Shown: one piece after another, positions 1 through 9,050 of the stretch
Layout: every line of letters begins with the position of its first letter
Position numbering within the stretch: the stretch's first letter is position 1
Assembly: GCF_003443615.1 (NCBI RefSeq)
Contig: NZ_CP031967.1
Span: 3,782,001 to 3,846,000 of the forward strand
Reading direction: 5' to 3'
Origin: Alteromonas sp. BL110
GTDB taxonomy: Bacteria > Pseudomonadota > Gammaproteobacteria > Enterobacterales > Alteromonadaceae
Length of the DNA stretch: 64,000 nucleotides
Notes under the pieces: model-generated
Seen by the model: the letters and a program-made list of their open reading frames with translations, nothing else
Told to the model about the DNA's origin: nothing
Databases searched by the model: none
Position numbers and translations under genes: made by a program

Positions 1-2
1 CT

Positions 3-2291
3 CAGTGGATGGGCGCGCTTCCAAACGCCATGGGGTGGTCGGTTAACGGCGATAAAATTGTTTTTGAAAAAGAAAGACAAAACAGTGCGCTTAAAGATGT
101 CTATATTGCAGAGCTTTCTAACCCTACAAATGCTGTAAAAGCACCATTGTCCGATTTGCACAAATACCGTTTTGACGAACGTGTAGTAGGGGATGACGGG
201 GTTATTGCTTATTCATTTGAAGACAGTGTTTATGTACAGTTTACCAATGGTGAAACTGTGCGTATTGCTCGTGGCGGTAATGCACTATCAACACTTTCAT
301 TTATGACTGATGGTCGCTTGATGGCGCTAAGCGGTAACAAGTTCATTGCTATCGATCTGTCAAACGGTACTCGCGAAGAATTGTTGAGCTGGGAATTTAG
401 CGATCAACCTAAAGCAGTAGAGCCGCCAAAAGACTATATTGCCGAACAGCAGCAGTCGCTGGTGGAATATATCAAGCAGCAGCGCAAAAACAGACAAGAC
501 AAAGAAAACGCACATAAGGCACTAGCTCAAGCTAATGATAGCGTAGCACCAACGCCGTTTTACTTTGACAAGTCGCATCGATTAGCGGGGATTAGTGTAT
601 CCCCTGCGGGCAATTTTGCAGTAGTCGCCACCACCGAAATTAAACCTACCCGCGACGACAGCGACATCATGCCGCATTACATTCAAGAAGATAGCCGCAT
701 TGCTGCGAAACCTGTTCGCCAGCGTGTGGCTGATACAGAATCGGTAAATCACACACTTTGGCTGCTAAATATAAAAACCGGCGAGAAAAGCGAATTAAAA
801 TACTTCAATTTGCCTGGTTACAATGACGATGTACTTGCTGACGTAAAAGCAGAAAACGCGAAAGCAAAAGGCGAGACCTATGAAGTTAATCGCCTGCCTC
901 GCGATATTACCTTGCTGCAAAGTTGGTACTGGACCAAGCCTTCGATTCGCTGGCACAAAAACGGTAACGCCGTTGCTGTTATGCTTGAAGCGTGGGACAA
1001 CAAAGATCGTTGGATCGCGACGGTTGATTTAGCGAACAAAACACTCGAAAGCCAGCATAGGCTTCATGACGATGCGTGGGTAAACTACCGTTTCAACGCG
1101 TTTGATTGGCTAAATGATAGCGAGACGCTTTACTATCAGTCTGAACATACCGGTTACTCTCACTTATACGTTCAAAAGCCAGGCGAGAAACCAGTCGCGC
1201 TGACCAACGGCCGTTTTATTGTTGACGATTTAACGCTTTCTAGCGATGACAACTATATCTACTTTAAAGCTAACATGGAGCACCCGGGGCTTTACGAAGT
1301 TTATCGCGCTGATTTAAGCAACAATACCATCGACACCATGACTAATTTGAATGGTATGACCGACTATTCACTTAGCCCTGATGGTAAAAACTTGTTACTA
1401 AGTCATAGCAAAGTTAATCAGCCACAAGAGCTTTATATTAAGCCTGCAGATGAAACCGCTGCGGCAAAGCAAATTACACAAAGCACCAGTGCTGATTTCA
1501 ACGCACTGCCTTGGGCTGTGCCGAACATTGTTGCAATTGAATCGTCGCATACCGATGCACCTATTTACGCTAGGGTATATTTACCTGAAAATTACGATAA
1601 GTCAGCGCCGAATAAAGCGGTAGTGTTTAACCACGGTGCAGGCTATTTGCAAAACGCCCACATGGGGTGGTCTGTTTATTTTAGAGAATACATGTTCCAT
1701 AGCATGCTTGTGCAGCAAGGTTATGTAGTACTAGATATGGACTATCGTGCTAGCGCTGGCTATGGGCGTGATTGGCGAACGGCTATTTATCGCCAAATGG
1801 GTACACCTGAAGTGCAAGATTTGCGTGATGGTGTTAACTGGCTTGTTGAAAATGCCAATGTAGATCGTGAACGTATTGGCACATACGGCGGCTCATACGG
1901 CGGCTTCTTAACCTTTATGTCTATGTTTACCGCACCAGATCTGTTTGCGGCAGGCGCTGCACTTCGTCCGGTAACCGACTGGGCGCATTACAACACGCCC
2001 TATACGGCAAACATACTGAATACGCCTGATATTGACCCCATCGCATTCGAGCGTAGCTCGCCAATTTATTTCGCTGATGGGCTAGAAAAGCCATTGCTTA
2101 TCAATGCGCCTATGGTTGATGACAATGTGTTTTTCCACGACACAGTGCGATTGGTACAGCGTCTTATCGAGCTTGAAAAGGAAGATTTTGAAACGGCTAT
2201 TTATCCGGTAGAGCCACATGGCTTCGTACAGCCAAGCTCATGGCTTGATGAATACCGCCGAATCTACAAACTATTCGAAGAAAACTTATAG
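3..2291 (+). CDS. S9 family serine peptidase (prolyl oligopeptidase/DPP-like), 5' partial
   Basis: The reading frame is open to the window edge, so the N-terminus (probably a signal peptide and part of the propeller) is missing; residues are numbered from the Met at base 9. The first about 500 residues look like a WD/beta-propeller region, with repeated segments such as LSPDGKNLLLSHS. The last about 220 residues form an alpha/beta-hydrolase domain. The nucleophile motif GGSYGGF puts the catalytic Ser at 629, the acid is Asp704 or Asp705 in MVDDNVFF, and His737 lies in EPHGF, the order expected for clan SC peptidase family S9. It probably cleaves oligopeptides in the periplasm or outside the cell. 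A terminator follows. The family is clear; the substrate is not. Confidence 0.9.
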   Translation, partial: QWMGALPNAMGWSVNGDKIVFEKERQNSALKDVYIAELSNPTNAVKAPLSDLHKYRFDERVVGDDGVIAYSFEDSVYVQFTNGETVRIARGGNALSTLSFMTDGRLMALSGNKFIAIDLSNGTREELLSWEFSDQPKAVEPPKDYIAEQQQSLVEYIKQQRKNRQDKENAHKALAQANDSVAPTPFYFDKSHRLAGISVSPAGNFAVVATTEIKPTRDDSDIMPHYIQEDSRIAAKPVRQRVADTESVNHTLWLLNIKTGEKSELKYFNLPGYNDDVLADVKAENAKAKGETYEVNRLPRDITLLQSWYWTKPSIRWHKNGNAVAVMLEAWDNKDRWIATVDLANKTLESQHRLHDDAWVNYRFNAFDWLNDSETLYYQSEHTGYSHLYVQKPGEKPVALTNGRFIVDDLTLSSDDNYIYFKANMEHPGLYEVYRADLSNNTIDTMTNLNGMTDYSLSPDGKNLLLSHSKVNQPQELYIKPADETAAAKQITQSTSADFNALPWAVPNIVAIESSHTDAPIYARVYLPENYDKSAPNKAVVFNHGAGYLQNAHMGWSVYFREYMFHSMLVQQGYVVLDMDYRASAGYGRDWRTAIYRQMGTPEVQDLRDGVNWLVENANVDRERIGTYGGSYGGFLTFMSMFTAPDLFAAGAALRPVTDWAHYNTPYTANILNTPDIDPIAFERSSPIYFADGLEKPLLINAPMVDDNVFFHDTVRLVQRLIELEKEDFETAIYPVEPHGFVQPSSWLDEYRRIYKLFEENL

Positions 2292-2375
2292 GCAGAACTG
2301 CGAGTGCAATCCAGTGGTTTAGAGCCACTGAGTTGCTCACAGCACGATAGCTATTGAGGACGGATAAAAGCTTAC

Positions 2376-2412
2376 AAAAAAGGCCCAAATTCAAAGAATT
2401 CGGGCCTTTTTT
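2376..2412 (+). terminator. Rho-independent terminator after the S9 peptidase
   Basis: A 12-bp stem (AGGCCCAAATTC pairing with GAATTCGGGCCT, one A-C mismatch) has a 4-nt loop and is followed by a T run. A-rich sequence on the other side lets it work in both directions, so it can also serve the leftward rhombosortase gene. Confidence 0.85.
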
Positions 2413-2499
2413 ATTATCATAATTCTTTTACTTAAGCGCATTTTATCTATTTCACGACTCAAAGTGCGCAATAAGAGTGACGCTATATCGCTCGAGTTT

Positions 2500-3084
2500 T
2501 TATTTTCTTTTCGCCGTAATAAACATAAGTAGAAAGATTGCGATACCGGTAAGCGCACCGAATAAATGCGCATCTACGGCAACTTTTGCGTCTATCAGGT
2601 TAGCAACTTGTTCACTACTACCGTCAATTTGCTCGTAACCTACTTTTATGGCTAAGCCAATAAGTAACAGCCAACCCGACTTCATCTTCTCTTTTATATC
2701 AACACAGGCACCCCATGCGAAAATACCGTGTAGTGCGCCAGACAAACCTGCGTACCAAATCAGATCTGGGGAGAAAAAATAAAGCCCGACACTGGTTCCT
2801 AAGCAGCACCATACAAAAACTTTCAAATACAAACCAATGCGATAATGTTCACCGTGCAGGGCCCACAACAGCACCAGACCTGCTAAATTTAACAGTAGGT
2901 GGTAGCCATTGGTATGAACAATATTACCAGTGACTATACGCCAAGTCTCTAGACCTTGAATGGCATACCTGTCGTAAGCTAAATAATTGCCAGACATAGG
3001 CTCAAAGAAAAACGCGATAACTGAGCATAGCGCAATAAAAAGGGGACCCGCGCTATACTTAAGCGAAAACGGCAGTGACATCAT
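2500..3084 (-). CDS. rrtA: Rhombosortase, intramembrane serine protease of the rhomboid family
   Basis: A 194-residue, multi-span membrane protein. The motif YAGLSGALHG places the nucleophile Ser at 115 and VDAHLFGALTG places the partner His at 173; the upstream HTNGYHLLLN segment resembles the conserved His/Asn-bearing helix of rhomboids. The GLSGxLHG signature separates rhombosortases from ordinary GlpG-type rhomboids. Rhombosortases process secreted proteins that carry a C-terminal GlyGly-CTERM anchor. No protein in this window ends in such an anchor, so its substrates must be encoded elsewhere. Start chosen at the first ATG of an ATG-ATG pair. It converges on the S9 peptidase gene across a shared terminator. 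Confidence 0.85.
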   Translation of the reverse strand: MMSLPFSLKYSAGPLFIALCSVIAFFFEPMSGNYLAYDRYAIQGLETWRIVTGNIVHTNGYHLLLNLAGLVLLWALHGEHYRIGLYLKVFVWCCLGTSVGLYFFSPDLIWYAGLSGALHGIFAWGACVDIKEKMKSGWLLLIGLAIKVGYEQIDGSSEQVANLIDAKVAVDAHLFGALTGIAIFLLMFITAKRK

Positions 3085-3196
3085 CAGTGTTAGTTATTTT
3101 TGAATTCAGAATTTGCTGGCTATGATACAGAAATTGCCTACTGGGTGAAAACTGAAGTACACCCGAAATAAAAAAGACGACAGTAAAGGAGTGATT

Positions 3197-3961
3197 ATGT
3201 CTTACATCATTACCGACAATAGTCAGCAGTGCTTAACTATTACACTCAATCGGACCGACAAGAAAAATGCGTTAACCCGCGACATGTACCAAGAAATGGC
3301 GAATGCTATTTTAAGCGTTAAAAATGATGGCTCAACGAAAGTGGTGGTGATCAAAGGCGCCGGCGATTGTTTTACCGCAGGTAACGATATTGGTGACTTT
3401 GCGCAGCAACAAGATCATGCTCAAGTACCTGAGACAGCAGCGTTTATGCGTGCACTAGCTGCATGTAACTTACCGGTTATTGCGCAAGTTCATGGCTTGG
3501 TGGTAGGTATAGGCACAACGCTTTTACTTCACTGCGATTTTGTGTACGCCACACCAGATACCCGATTTGTTCTACCGTTCATCAACTTAGGGCTTGTTCC
3601 CGAATATGCATCAAGTTATCTTTTGCCTAAGGTTGCAGGTCATATCAAAGCGGCAGAGTGGTTAATGCTGGGTGAACCCTTTACCTCTGCCGACGCTTAT
3701 CAATTTGGTATTCTGACTAAAATAATCGACGCAAAAGAGATAGATCAAACTGTTCAATCTACGGTAGAGAAGCTCGTTGCCAAGCCTTCTTTCTCGCTTA
3801 GGCAGACTAAAGCATTATTGAAAGGTGACGGGGAACGCACGAACCAACAAATGAACGAAGAGTTTGATATATTTTTAGAAGCGTTGGGCACAACCGCGGC
3901 CCAAGAAGCGTTTGATGCGTTTCTTAAAAAACGCCCAATTAACCCCGAAAAATTTAAATAA
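3197..3961 (+). CDS. Enoyl-CoA hydratase/isomerase family protein
   Basis: A 254-residue crotonase-fold protein. FTAGNDIGDF is the first oxyanion-hole segment and HGLVVGIGTTLLLHCDFV is the second. The Glu that acts as first catalytic residue in true hydratases is absent from the second segment. Glu is present in NLGLVPEYASS, the pattern of delta3,delta2-enoyl-CoA isomerases, so isomerase activity on unsaturated fatty acyl-CoA is the likelier role. The ATG at 3197 is preferred over an in-frame GTG at 3191 because AGGAG ends at 3191, leaving a 5-nt spacer. It lies 14 nt upstream of the gamma-glutamyltransferase gene and may be co-transcribed with it. Confidence 0.85.
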   Translation: MSYIITDNSQQCLTITLNRTDKKNALTRDMYQEMANAILSVKNDGSTKVVVIKGAGDCFTAGNDIGDFAQQQDHAQVPETAAFMRALAACNLPVIAQVHGLVVGIGTTLLLHCDFVYATPDTRFVLPFINLGLVPEYASSYLLPKVAGHIKAAEWLMLGEPFTSADAYQFGILTKIIDAKEIDQTVQSTVEKLVAKPSFSLRQTKALLKGDGERTNQQMNEEFDIFLEALGTTAAQEAFDAFLKKRPINPEKFK

Positions 3962-3975
3962 GAGGAAGTATTATT

Positions 3976-5733
3976 TTGAGACGCAGTGCTTTGTTCAGAG
4001 CTTCAGTAGTTACTCTTGCATTATCTAGTTGCTTCATTTTTGGAGCTAACGCTAAACAAGCTCGCGAAGTTGGCGAGCCTGAAGCGGCTACAGGCTACAT
4101 AGAGAAAAAGGCCTTTGAAGCCAAAGACTATATGGTAGTGGCGGCAAACCCCTATGCGTCATGGGCGGGGAAGAATATTTTAGAAAAAGGCGGCAGCGCG
4201 ATTGACGCTGCCGTGGCTGTTCAATCAATGCTTTCTCTGGTAGAGCCGCAATCGTCAGGCATCGGTGGTGGTGCCTTTATTCTTTATTGGGATAATAAGA
4301 ACAAAGTACTTCATACCTTCGACGGACGTGAAACCGCGCCCAAAGCCGTCAATTCTCATTGGTTTATTGAAGGTAACAAGCCAATGCGATGGTTAGATGC
4401 CGTAGTTGGCGGTAAATCAGTGGGTGTACCTGGGGCAGTCAAAGCCCTAGAAATGGCGCAGGGAGAGTTTGGAAAGCTACCTTGGAATACGCTATTCGAC
4501 GATACAATTAAAACAGCCGAAGATGGTTTTAAAGTATCGCCACGGTTAGCTAAGTTGGTGGCCTTAGACTATCACCCAGGTCTAAAAACCTTTCCTGCAA
4601 GCTCTACTTACTTCTTTCCAGCGGGTCTCCCTTTAAAAGAAGGCACGGTTAAGAAAAACAAAAAGCTAGCTAAAACCTTAAGAGGTATTGCGGACAAGGG
4701 CAGCGACTATTTATTGAAAGGTGAGGTTGCTGAGAAAATAGTAAAAGCGGTAAATAGCGCTGAAATCAACCCAGGCCAGATGACGTTAGAAGACTTAGCA
4801 AGCTACGAGCCTGTAAAACGCGAACCTGTTTGTGGGCTATATCACGAAAAGCGTATCTGCGGTATGGCTCCACCTAGCTCTGGTGGTGTGAATGTTTATC
4901 AAATTCTTAAAATGTTAGAAGGTTTTGACCTTAGTCAGTATGCGCCGGATTCAGTAGAGTTTGCGAATTTGTACACGCAAGCAAGTGCGCTTTCGTATGC
5001 CGATCGCGAGAAGTTTATAGCAGATAGCGATTTTACTAACCTACCGTTTGCGGCCATGATCAATACGGCTTATCTTGAGCGCCGGGCTGAGAATATTGCT
5101 GTTGATAAAGAGTGGCGCCGCAAGCGTGCGGGTAATCCATACGCTGATGCGAATGTAGCGCTTGGTACGTCAATGGAATTGCCGAACACGTCACATGTCT
5201 CTATTGTGGACAAAGAGGGTAATGCAGTATCAATGACCACAAGCATAGAATTTATGTTTGGTTCTGGGATTATGGTAGAAGGCTTCCTGCTTAATAACCA
5301 ACTTACCGACTTTTCATTTTCGCCAACCAAAAACCGCTTTCCTGTACCAAATCGCGTAGAGCCTGGTAAACGCCCTAGAAGCGCTATGAGCCCTACAATG
5401 GTGTTCGACAAAGACGGGAACCTTGAGGTTGTTGTCGGCTCGCCGGGAGGATCTCGAATTGTAAGCTATGTAGCTCAAACGCTAATAGGTGTTTTAGACT
5501 TTGGCTTGGATATTCAGCAGGCCATCAATCTTCCTAAAATCACTAATAGAAACGACTACACGGCGTTAGAGAAGGGCACGCCAATAGCTGAGCTTGAAGA
5601 GCCATTAAAAGCAATTGGCCACAAGGTTAAAGTAGTAGATTTAAATAGCGGTCTTCACGGTATTCAGTTTAAGTCAGGCAAATTAATTGGCGGTGCAGAC
5701 CCTCGTAGGGAAGGCATTGCAGTAGGGCGCTAA
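3976..5733 (+). CDS. ggt: Gamma-glutamyltransferase precursor
   Basis: This 585-residue protein begins with a signal peptide (hydrophobic core to about residue 26, ending ANA), consistent with a periplasmic enzyme that hydrolyses or transfers the gamma-glutamyl group of glutathione. The zymogen is normally cut before a conserved Thr that becomes the N-terminal nucleophile of the small subunit; here Thr405 in NTSHVSIVD fits. PRSAMSPTMVF and GSPGGSRI are further family blocks in the small subunit. The start is TTG, supported by AGAGGAAG seven bases upstream. A strong terminator follows at 5787. Confidence 0.93.
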   Translation: MRRSALFRASVVTLALSSCFIFGANAKQAREVGEPEAATGYIEKKAFEAKDYMVVAANPYASWAGKNILEKGGSAIDAAVAVQSMLSLVEPQSSGIGGGAFILYWDNKNKVLHTFDGRETAPKAVNSHWFIEGNKPMRWLDAVVGGKSVGVPGAVKALEMAQGEFGKLPWNTLFDDTIKTAEDGFKVSPRLAKLVALDYHPGLKTFPASSTYFFPAGLPLKEGTVKKNKKLAKTLRGIADKGSDYLLKGEVAEKIVKAVNSAEINPGQMTLEDLASYEPVKREPVCGLYHEKRICGMAPPSSGGVNVYQILKMLEGFDLSQYAPDSVEFANLYTQASALSYADREKFIADSDFTNLPFAAMINTAYLERRAENIAVDKEWRRKRAGNPYADANVALGTSMELPNTSHVSIVDKEGNAVSMTTSIEFMFGSGIMVEGFLLNNQLTDFSFSPTKNRFPVPNRVEPGKRPRSAMSPTMVFDKDGNLEVVVGSPGGSRIVSYVAQTLIGVLDFGLDIQQAINLPKITNRNDYTALEKGTPIAELEEPLKAIGHKVKVVDLNSGLHGIQFKSGKLIGGADPRREGIAVGR

Positions 5734-5786
5734 CGCTGAGTTTGCGTAGATAGAACAAGATACAGCAGTATGTTGTTGAGTGAGTG

Positions 5787-5817
5787 AAAGCGGAAGATTA
5801 AATATCTTCCGCTTTTT
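5787..5817 (+). terminator. Rho-independent terminator after ggt
   Basis: AAAGCGGAAGAT pairs perfectly with ATCTTCCGCTTT around a 5-nt loop, followed by T residues. It ends the rightward ggt transcript. Confidence 0.9.
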
Positions 5818-5870
5818 TGTTTGCGCCAGTAAATGTAAATAGAATGGCCGGCTCTTTCTAGTTTTTACTT

Positions 5871-6056
5871 TTAACCATTCGATTTTTCAAGAAGGAGTAA
5901 TACTGAACGAATATGTGCGGAAAACGACGCTGCCGGTGTAACTTGAATAACACGCCAGCTCTGATTGTTGTACTTTTTAATTTCCTCGTTAAGGGTGTCT
6001 AAATTGAGTTGGCTAGACCAAAAGTTACGAGTTTTAAATTCAACGACTTTTTGCAT
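5871..6056 (-). CDS. Small hypothetical protein, DUF4177-like
   Basis: A 61-residue protein starting with VVEFKT and containing LNEEIKKYNNQSWRVIQVTPA. The pattern of a short strand, a helix, then a Trp-containing strand resembles DUF4177-type small proteins, but the assignment rests on pattern only. A Shine-Dalgarno AAGGAAC lies about 9 nt upstream of the ATG and the gene sits 37 nt after the PhzF gene on the same strand, so it is probably translated. Function unknown. Confidence 0.5.
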   Translation of the reverse strand: MQKVVEFKTRNFWSSQLNLDTLNEEIKKYNNQSWRVIQVTPAASFSAHIRSVLLLLEKSNG

Positions 6057-6093
6057 TTATATAGTTCCTTCTACAGCTTTATTCTTCAAATTC

Positions 6094-6885
6094 TTAAATA
6101 GTAATATAACCTTCAAGGTAAGACACCGCTTGGCCAGAAATAAGCACGCGATCACCTGCTACTTCACATTTTACTGTACCACCTCGTTTAGATGCTTGGT
6201 AAGCCATAAGTTTTGACTGTCCAAAGACTTTTGCCCAATAGGGCGCAAGCCCAGTATGGATTGAACCGGTAACCGGGTCTTCATCACCGCCGTTCGCAGG
6301 CCAGAAATAACGGGATACAAAGTCAAATTGCGTACCCGGTGCTGTCACTACCACATCATAGGGCGCAAGTGTTTTTAGTTGTTCGCTGTCTTGAATTACA
6401 CTTAAAACGTCGTCTTCGTCGGAATAAACAGCAAAATAAGCTTGGTCATTTTTCAAAATGCTTTTCGGTTTAATTGAAAGCCCTCGCAATAGTGCTTCAG
6501 GTACGTCGTTGACTGGGCTAGGCATTCTATTAGGGAAATCCATTTGAATGAATCCGTCGTCTTTCTTAACGACTTTCATCATACCCACCGATTTGGCGAA
6601 AAGCGAAATGTGCGGTAGTTGGTAATTTTCGCTAAAAATAACAAATGCAGACGCAAGCGTTGCGTGGCCACAAAAGTCAATTTCCGTTATGGGGGAAAAC
6701 CAACGTATAGCAAATACGCCGTTGTCATCTTCTACTAAAAATGCGGTTTCTGAAAGATTATTTTCAGCAGCGATTTCTTGCATTTCTTCATCGCTAAGCC
6801 ATTTACCCGTTATAACAACGGCAGCAGGGTTGCCTTTAAACCTTACATTGGTAAATGCATCAACAACGTTAATCTTAATTTTCAT
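6094..6885 (-). CDS. PhzF family isomerase/epimerase-like protein
   Basis: This 263-residue protein has the PhzF fold signatures: VDAFTNVRFKGNPAAVV at the N-terminus, ENNLSETAFL carrying the conserved catalytic Glu, DFCGHATLASAFV, and the second-half motif DPVTGSIHTGLAPYW. PhzF itself isomerises a phenazine precursor. Most chromosomal relatives, such as YddE-type proteins, have unknown substrates, and no phenazine genes are nearby. The gene overlaps the 3' end of the upstream DUF3703 gene by 11 bp, so the two are probably translationally coupled. Confidence 0.88.
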   Translation of the reverse strand: MKIKINVVDAFTNVRFKGNPAAVVITGKWLSDEEMQEIAAENNLSETAFLVEDDNGVFAIRWFSPITEIDFCGHATLASAFVIFSENYQLPHISLFAKSVGMMKVVKKDDGFIQMDFPNRMPSPVNDVPEALLRGLSIKPKSILKNDQAYFAVYSDEDDVLSVIQDSEQLKTLAPYDVVVTAPGTQFDFVSRYFWPANGGDEDPVTGSIHTGLAPYWAKVFGQSKLMAYQASKRGGTVKCEVAGDRVLISGQAVSYLEGYITI

Positions 6886-7252
6886 ACGATCGCGCTTTTT
6901 TTAATATTCTTGCAAGGTTCGGTTTAATTGGCATTACTTTAAATGGACTAACGTTAGCCCCGCCTGTATTTCCATGAGGTACCAGCCCAAAAATAGTTTT
7001 CGTGGCTGCGCCTACTATTCTGAACAGCTGACCAAAAAACTCGCGCAAATTGCCTGTCTTTACTGACCATAAAAGCATTTGAACGTGTACCTTTACGTGT
7101 AGCCTTGTTGAAGCTTGACCAAGAACATGGGCGTTTTCTAAGTGTGTAAAAGCACACGGTTGGTTGTTTTGATTTCGCTTTTCATGAGCTTGCGCTAGTT
7201 CAGCTTCTACATACGGGCGAATATTGCGCGTAAAGCTTTTTGTGTTGAACAT
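6875..7252 (-). CDS. DUF3703 family protein
   Basis: A 125-residue soluble protein. The stretch AFTHLENAHVLGQ, followed by HVKVHVQMLLW and GNTGGANVSPFKVMPI, matches my recollection of the DUF3703 family, in which the His-rich helix pair and the GNTGGANV block are the most conserved parts. No function is known. It sits 14 nt downstream of the MmcQ/YjbR gene and overlaps the PhzF gene, so it looks like the middle member of a small leftward operon. Confidence 0.75.
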   Translation of the reverse strand: MFNTKSFTRNIRPYVEAELAQAHEKRNQNNQPCAFTHLENAHVLGQASTRLHVKVHVQMLLWSVKTGNLREFFGQLFRIVGAATKTIFGLVPHGNTGGANVSPFKVMPIKPNLARILKKARSYEN

Positions 7253-7266
7253 GGTGTAAGCACCTT

Positions 7267-7635
7267 CTATTGAGGTTGATTTAAACCAAACGCTTTTTGC
7301 ATTTTCTTGGTTAACCCTAACGATACTAGTTTATATGATGCGCTTAAATAATATTCTAACGCTTCATCTTCATCGCTCTCACAATTGTACTGCTGTATCC
7401 ACTTCATTCCACGACTAGCAAGATAGGGCGCAGGCCTATAGCCAGGCTTTTCTTCCAGAAAATAATAGTTTTGCTCTGACGTTTTAAAGGTAAAAGCAGG
7501 GGGCCCGTCTTTGCCAATGCTCCCTATAGCAAAAACTTTCCCACCTATCTTCCATACATCTGAGTTTCCCCATTGAACGACATAAGTAGTATGGGGTAGC
7601 GCTTTACAAAAGAGATTGAATTCATCAATGGTCAT
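7267..7635 (-). CDS. MmcQ/YjbR family protein
   Basis: A 122-residue protein with the CyaY-like MmcQ/YjbR fold pattern: MTIDEFNLFCKALPH at the start, WKIGGKVFAIG and FKTSEQ in the middle, and PAPYLASRGMKWI followed by a C-terminal helix with SYKLVSLGLTKK. Members are often called DNA-binding by structural analogy, but a real cellular role is not established. It is the first gene after a 26-nt gap downstream of the BAAT-type hydrolase and probably shares its transcript. Confidence 0.82.
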   Translation of the reverse strand: MTIDEFNLFCKALPHTTYVVQWGNSDVWKIGGKVFAIGSIGKDGPPAFTFKTSEQNYYFLEEKPGYRPAPYLASRGMKWIQQYNCESDEDEALEYYLSASYKLVSLGLTKKMQKAFGLNQPQ

Positions 7636-7661
7636 ATCATTCTATTTATTGAAGAAACTGA

Positions 7662-8516
7662 CTAGTGGTTATTGTGCTTGGTGAGCGCCTGAATAAAGGT
7701 TTGGTTCATATCGCTACCACTTTTTAAAAACTCATAGTTAAGCAAATGGTCTGCACCTTGATAGTTTATGTGCTTACATTTTTTTTCAGTGCGTGCATTT
7801 ATCCTCTCACATACTGTTTCAGCCATCGTTGGCGATGGCCAGATCTCATCGTTTTCGCCAGTCATCAACACGACTCCAGCGCTGATATCCTGTATGGGCA
7901 TATTAGCTTCACCGCTGTCTGTTCGGTTTTCTAAAGATTGTGTATAGAGGTCTAGTAAACCATTAACTTCACCCGACGGATTGAACGGAACAAATGCTAA
8001 GTCCTTTCCGTTGTAAGTCCAGCTGGGTCCAGGGACCTTGCTCCAATCTTTCAAAATGCCCGCCCACACAACGGAGCTAGGAGCAATAGCAACCACATTA
8101 TGTACACTTGAATCTTTTGACGCTAAAAGAAGTGATAGTTCAGCGCCTTTTGACCAGCCAACTACAATTATTTTATCTGGCATGGTTTCTGGTTGCACTT
8201 TCAACCATGAGACAGCTTGATAGATATATTCAAGAGGTATTCGCTCTAACTCTGGCGGTAAGCCTTCTTCCTTAAAATAAGCTAAAGCTAGAGTAGGGAA
8301 TCCCGCTTCCACTATGGGCTTCGCAAGCTTTTCTGGTAAACCGCCCTCTGAACCGCCAAGCACTAACACACCCATCTTGCCATCGCTAGAATCAGGTGCA
8401 TAGTAGGTAGCGGCCAAGCCCTCATCTTCAACTTTAAGTGTTCGAGTAGAGGCTTCGCATTGCATTGATACTAGTAAGAAAAAGATAAAGCAAAAAAGCA
8501 CGGTTTGTGTGTTCAT
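7662..8516 (-). CDS. Alpha/beta hydrolase with BAAT C-terminal-like domain, exported
   Basis: A 284-residue protein with an N-terminal signal sequence (hydrophobic to about residue 19). It resembles the C-terminal domain of bile-acid/acyl-CoA thioesterases: VLVLGGSEGG as oxyanion loop, Ser122 in GWSKGAE as nucleophile, Asp in TGENDEIWPS and His in GADHLLNYE complete the triad. It lacks the N-terminal domain of cytosolic acyl-CoA thioesterases and is predicted to be exported, so an esterase-like role in the periplasm is more likely than acyl-CoA hydrolysis. Substrate unknown. Confidence 0.78.
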   Translation of the reverse strand: MNTQTVLFCFIFFLLVSMQCEASTRTLKVEDEGLAATYYAPDSSDGKMGVLVLGGSEGGLPEKLAKPIVEAGFPTLALAYFKEEGLPPELERIPLEYIYQAVSWLKVQPETMPDKIIVVGWSKGAELSLLLASKDSSVHNVVAIAPSSVVWAGILKDWSKVPGPSWTYNGKDLAFVPFNPSGEVNGLLDLYTQSLENRTDSGEANMPIQDISAGVVLMTGENDEIWPSPTMAETVCERINARTEKKCKHINYQGADHLLNYEFLKSGSDMNQTFIQALTKHNNH

Positions 8517-8578
8517 TTAATACCCGTTTAAATAACTTAAGATAAAGGTTTAGTAGGAAGTACCACTTATAGTTTTAA

Positions 8579-8812
8579 TTAATTAATTTTGCTGTGAAAC
8601 GGTAAATCGATGCATATATCGCAGTGGTTCCGCCTTTTGAAGTTGTATGCACGGCGGACTGCAAAGATAAAGATGGAAATGAAAGCCCAAGTGACTCCGA
8701 ATTCCAGCGAATAAAGGATAGATTGCCCCTTAAGATACTGAACGCTAGCAAAAATGGCGAGTAACAGGGGGAATGCTATTAAGTATTGTAACGTCCATTT
8801 CTTAAGAGGCAT
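8579..8812 (-). CDS. Small membrane protein, hypothetical
   Basis: A 77-residue protein with two predicted membrane helices (about 10-25 and 35-53) and a basic C-terminal tail containing RRAYNFKRRNHCD. AGGGAA lies 7 nt upstream of the ATG. It follows the last recognisable attC site at 8961 by about 150 bp, with no attC on its far side, so it may be the terminal cassette with its site lost or the first ordinary chromosomal gene. I do not recognise a family. Confidence 0.6.
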   Translation of the reverse strand: MPLKKWTLQYLIAFPLLLAIFASVQYLKGQSILYSLEFGVTWAFISIFIFAVRRAYNFKRRNHCDICIDLPFHSKIN

Positions 8813-8960
8813 TGTTATTCCCTTGATGTTTTCAAAAACTAAGGTTTACACAACTTTACGAGCCCATAATTTATATTTTCAAGCCTGAGAAGAGACGTAT
8901 CATATCGTGTTTGTTTACAAAACATACATGATTTCTACTTATTTCACCATTCACATACGT

Positions 8961-9050
8961 TTCTAACTATGTCCTTAATCAAAGCGAAGCATTTAGGCGC
9001 CACTCTTGTCTCCCTGCGATACTGCGAGCAACATGTTTTAATTGTTATAT
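8961..9050 (-). other. attC-like site 1 (last of the array)
   Basis: On the leftward strand it starts with GATATAACAA, whose TAA is the stop codon of the 9045-9494 gene, and ends with AGTTAGAAACG. About 90 bp lie between the cores. The right core GTTAGAA deviates from the consensus only in its last base. Confidence 0.6.
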
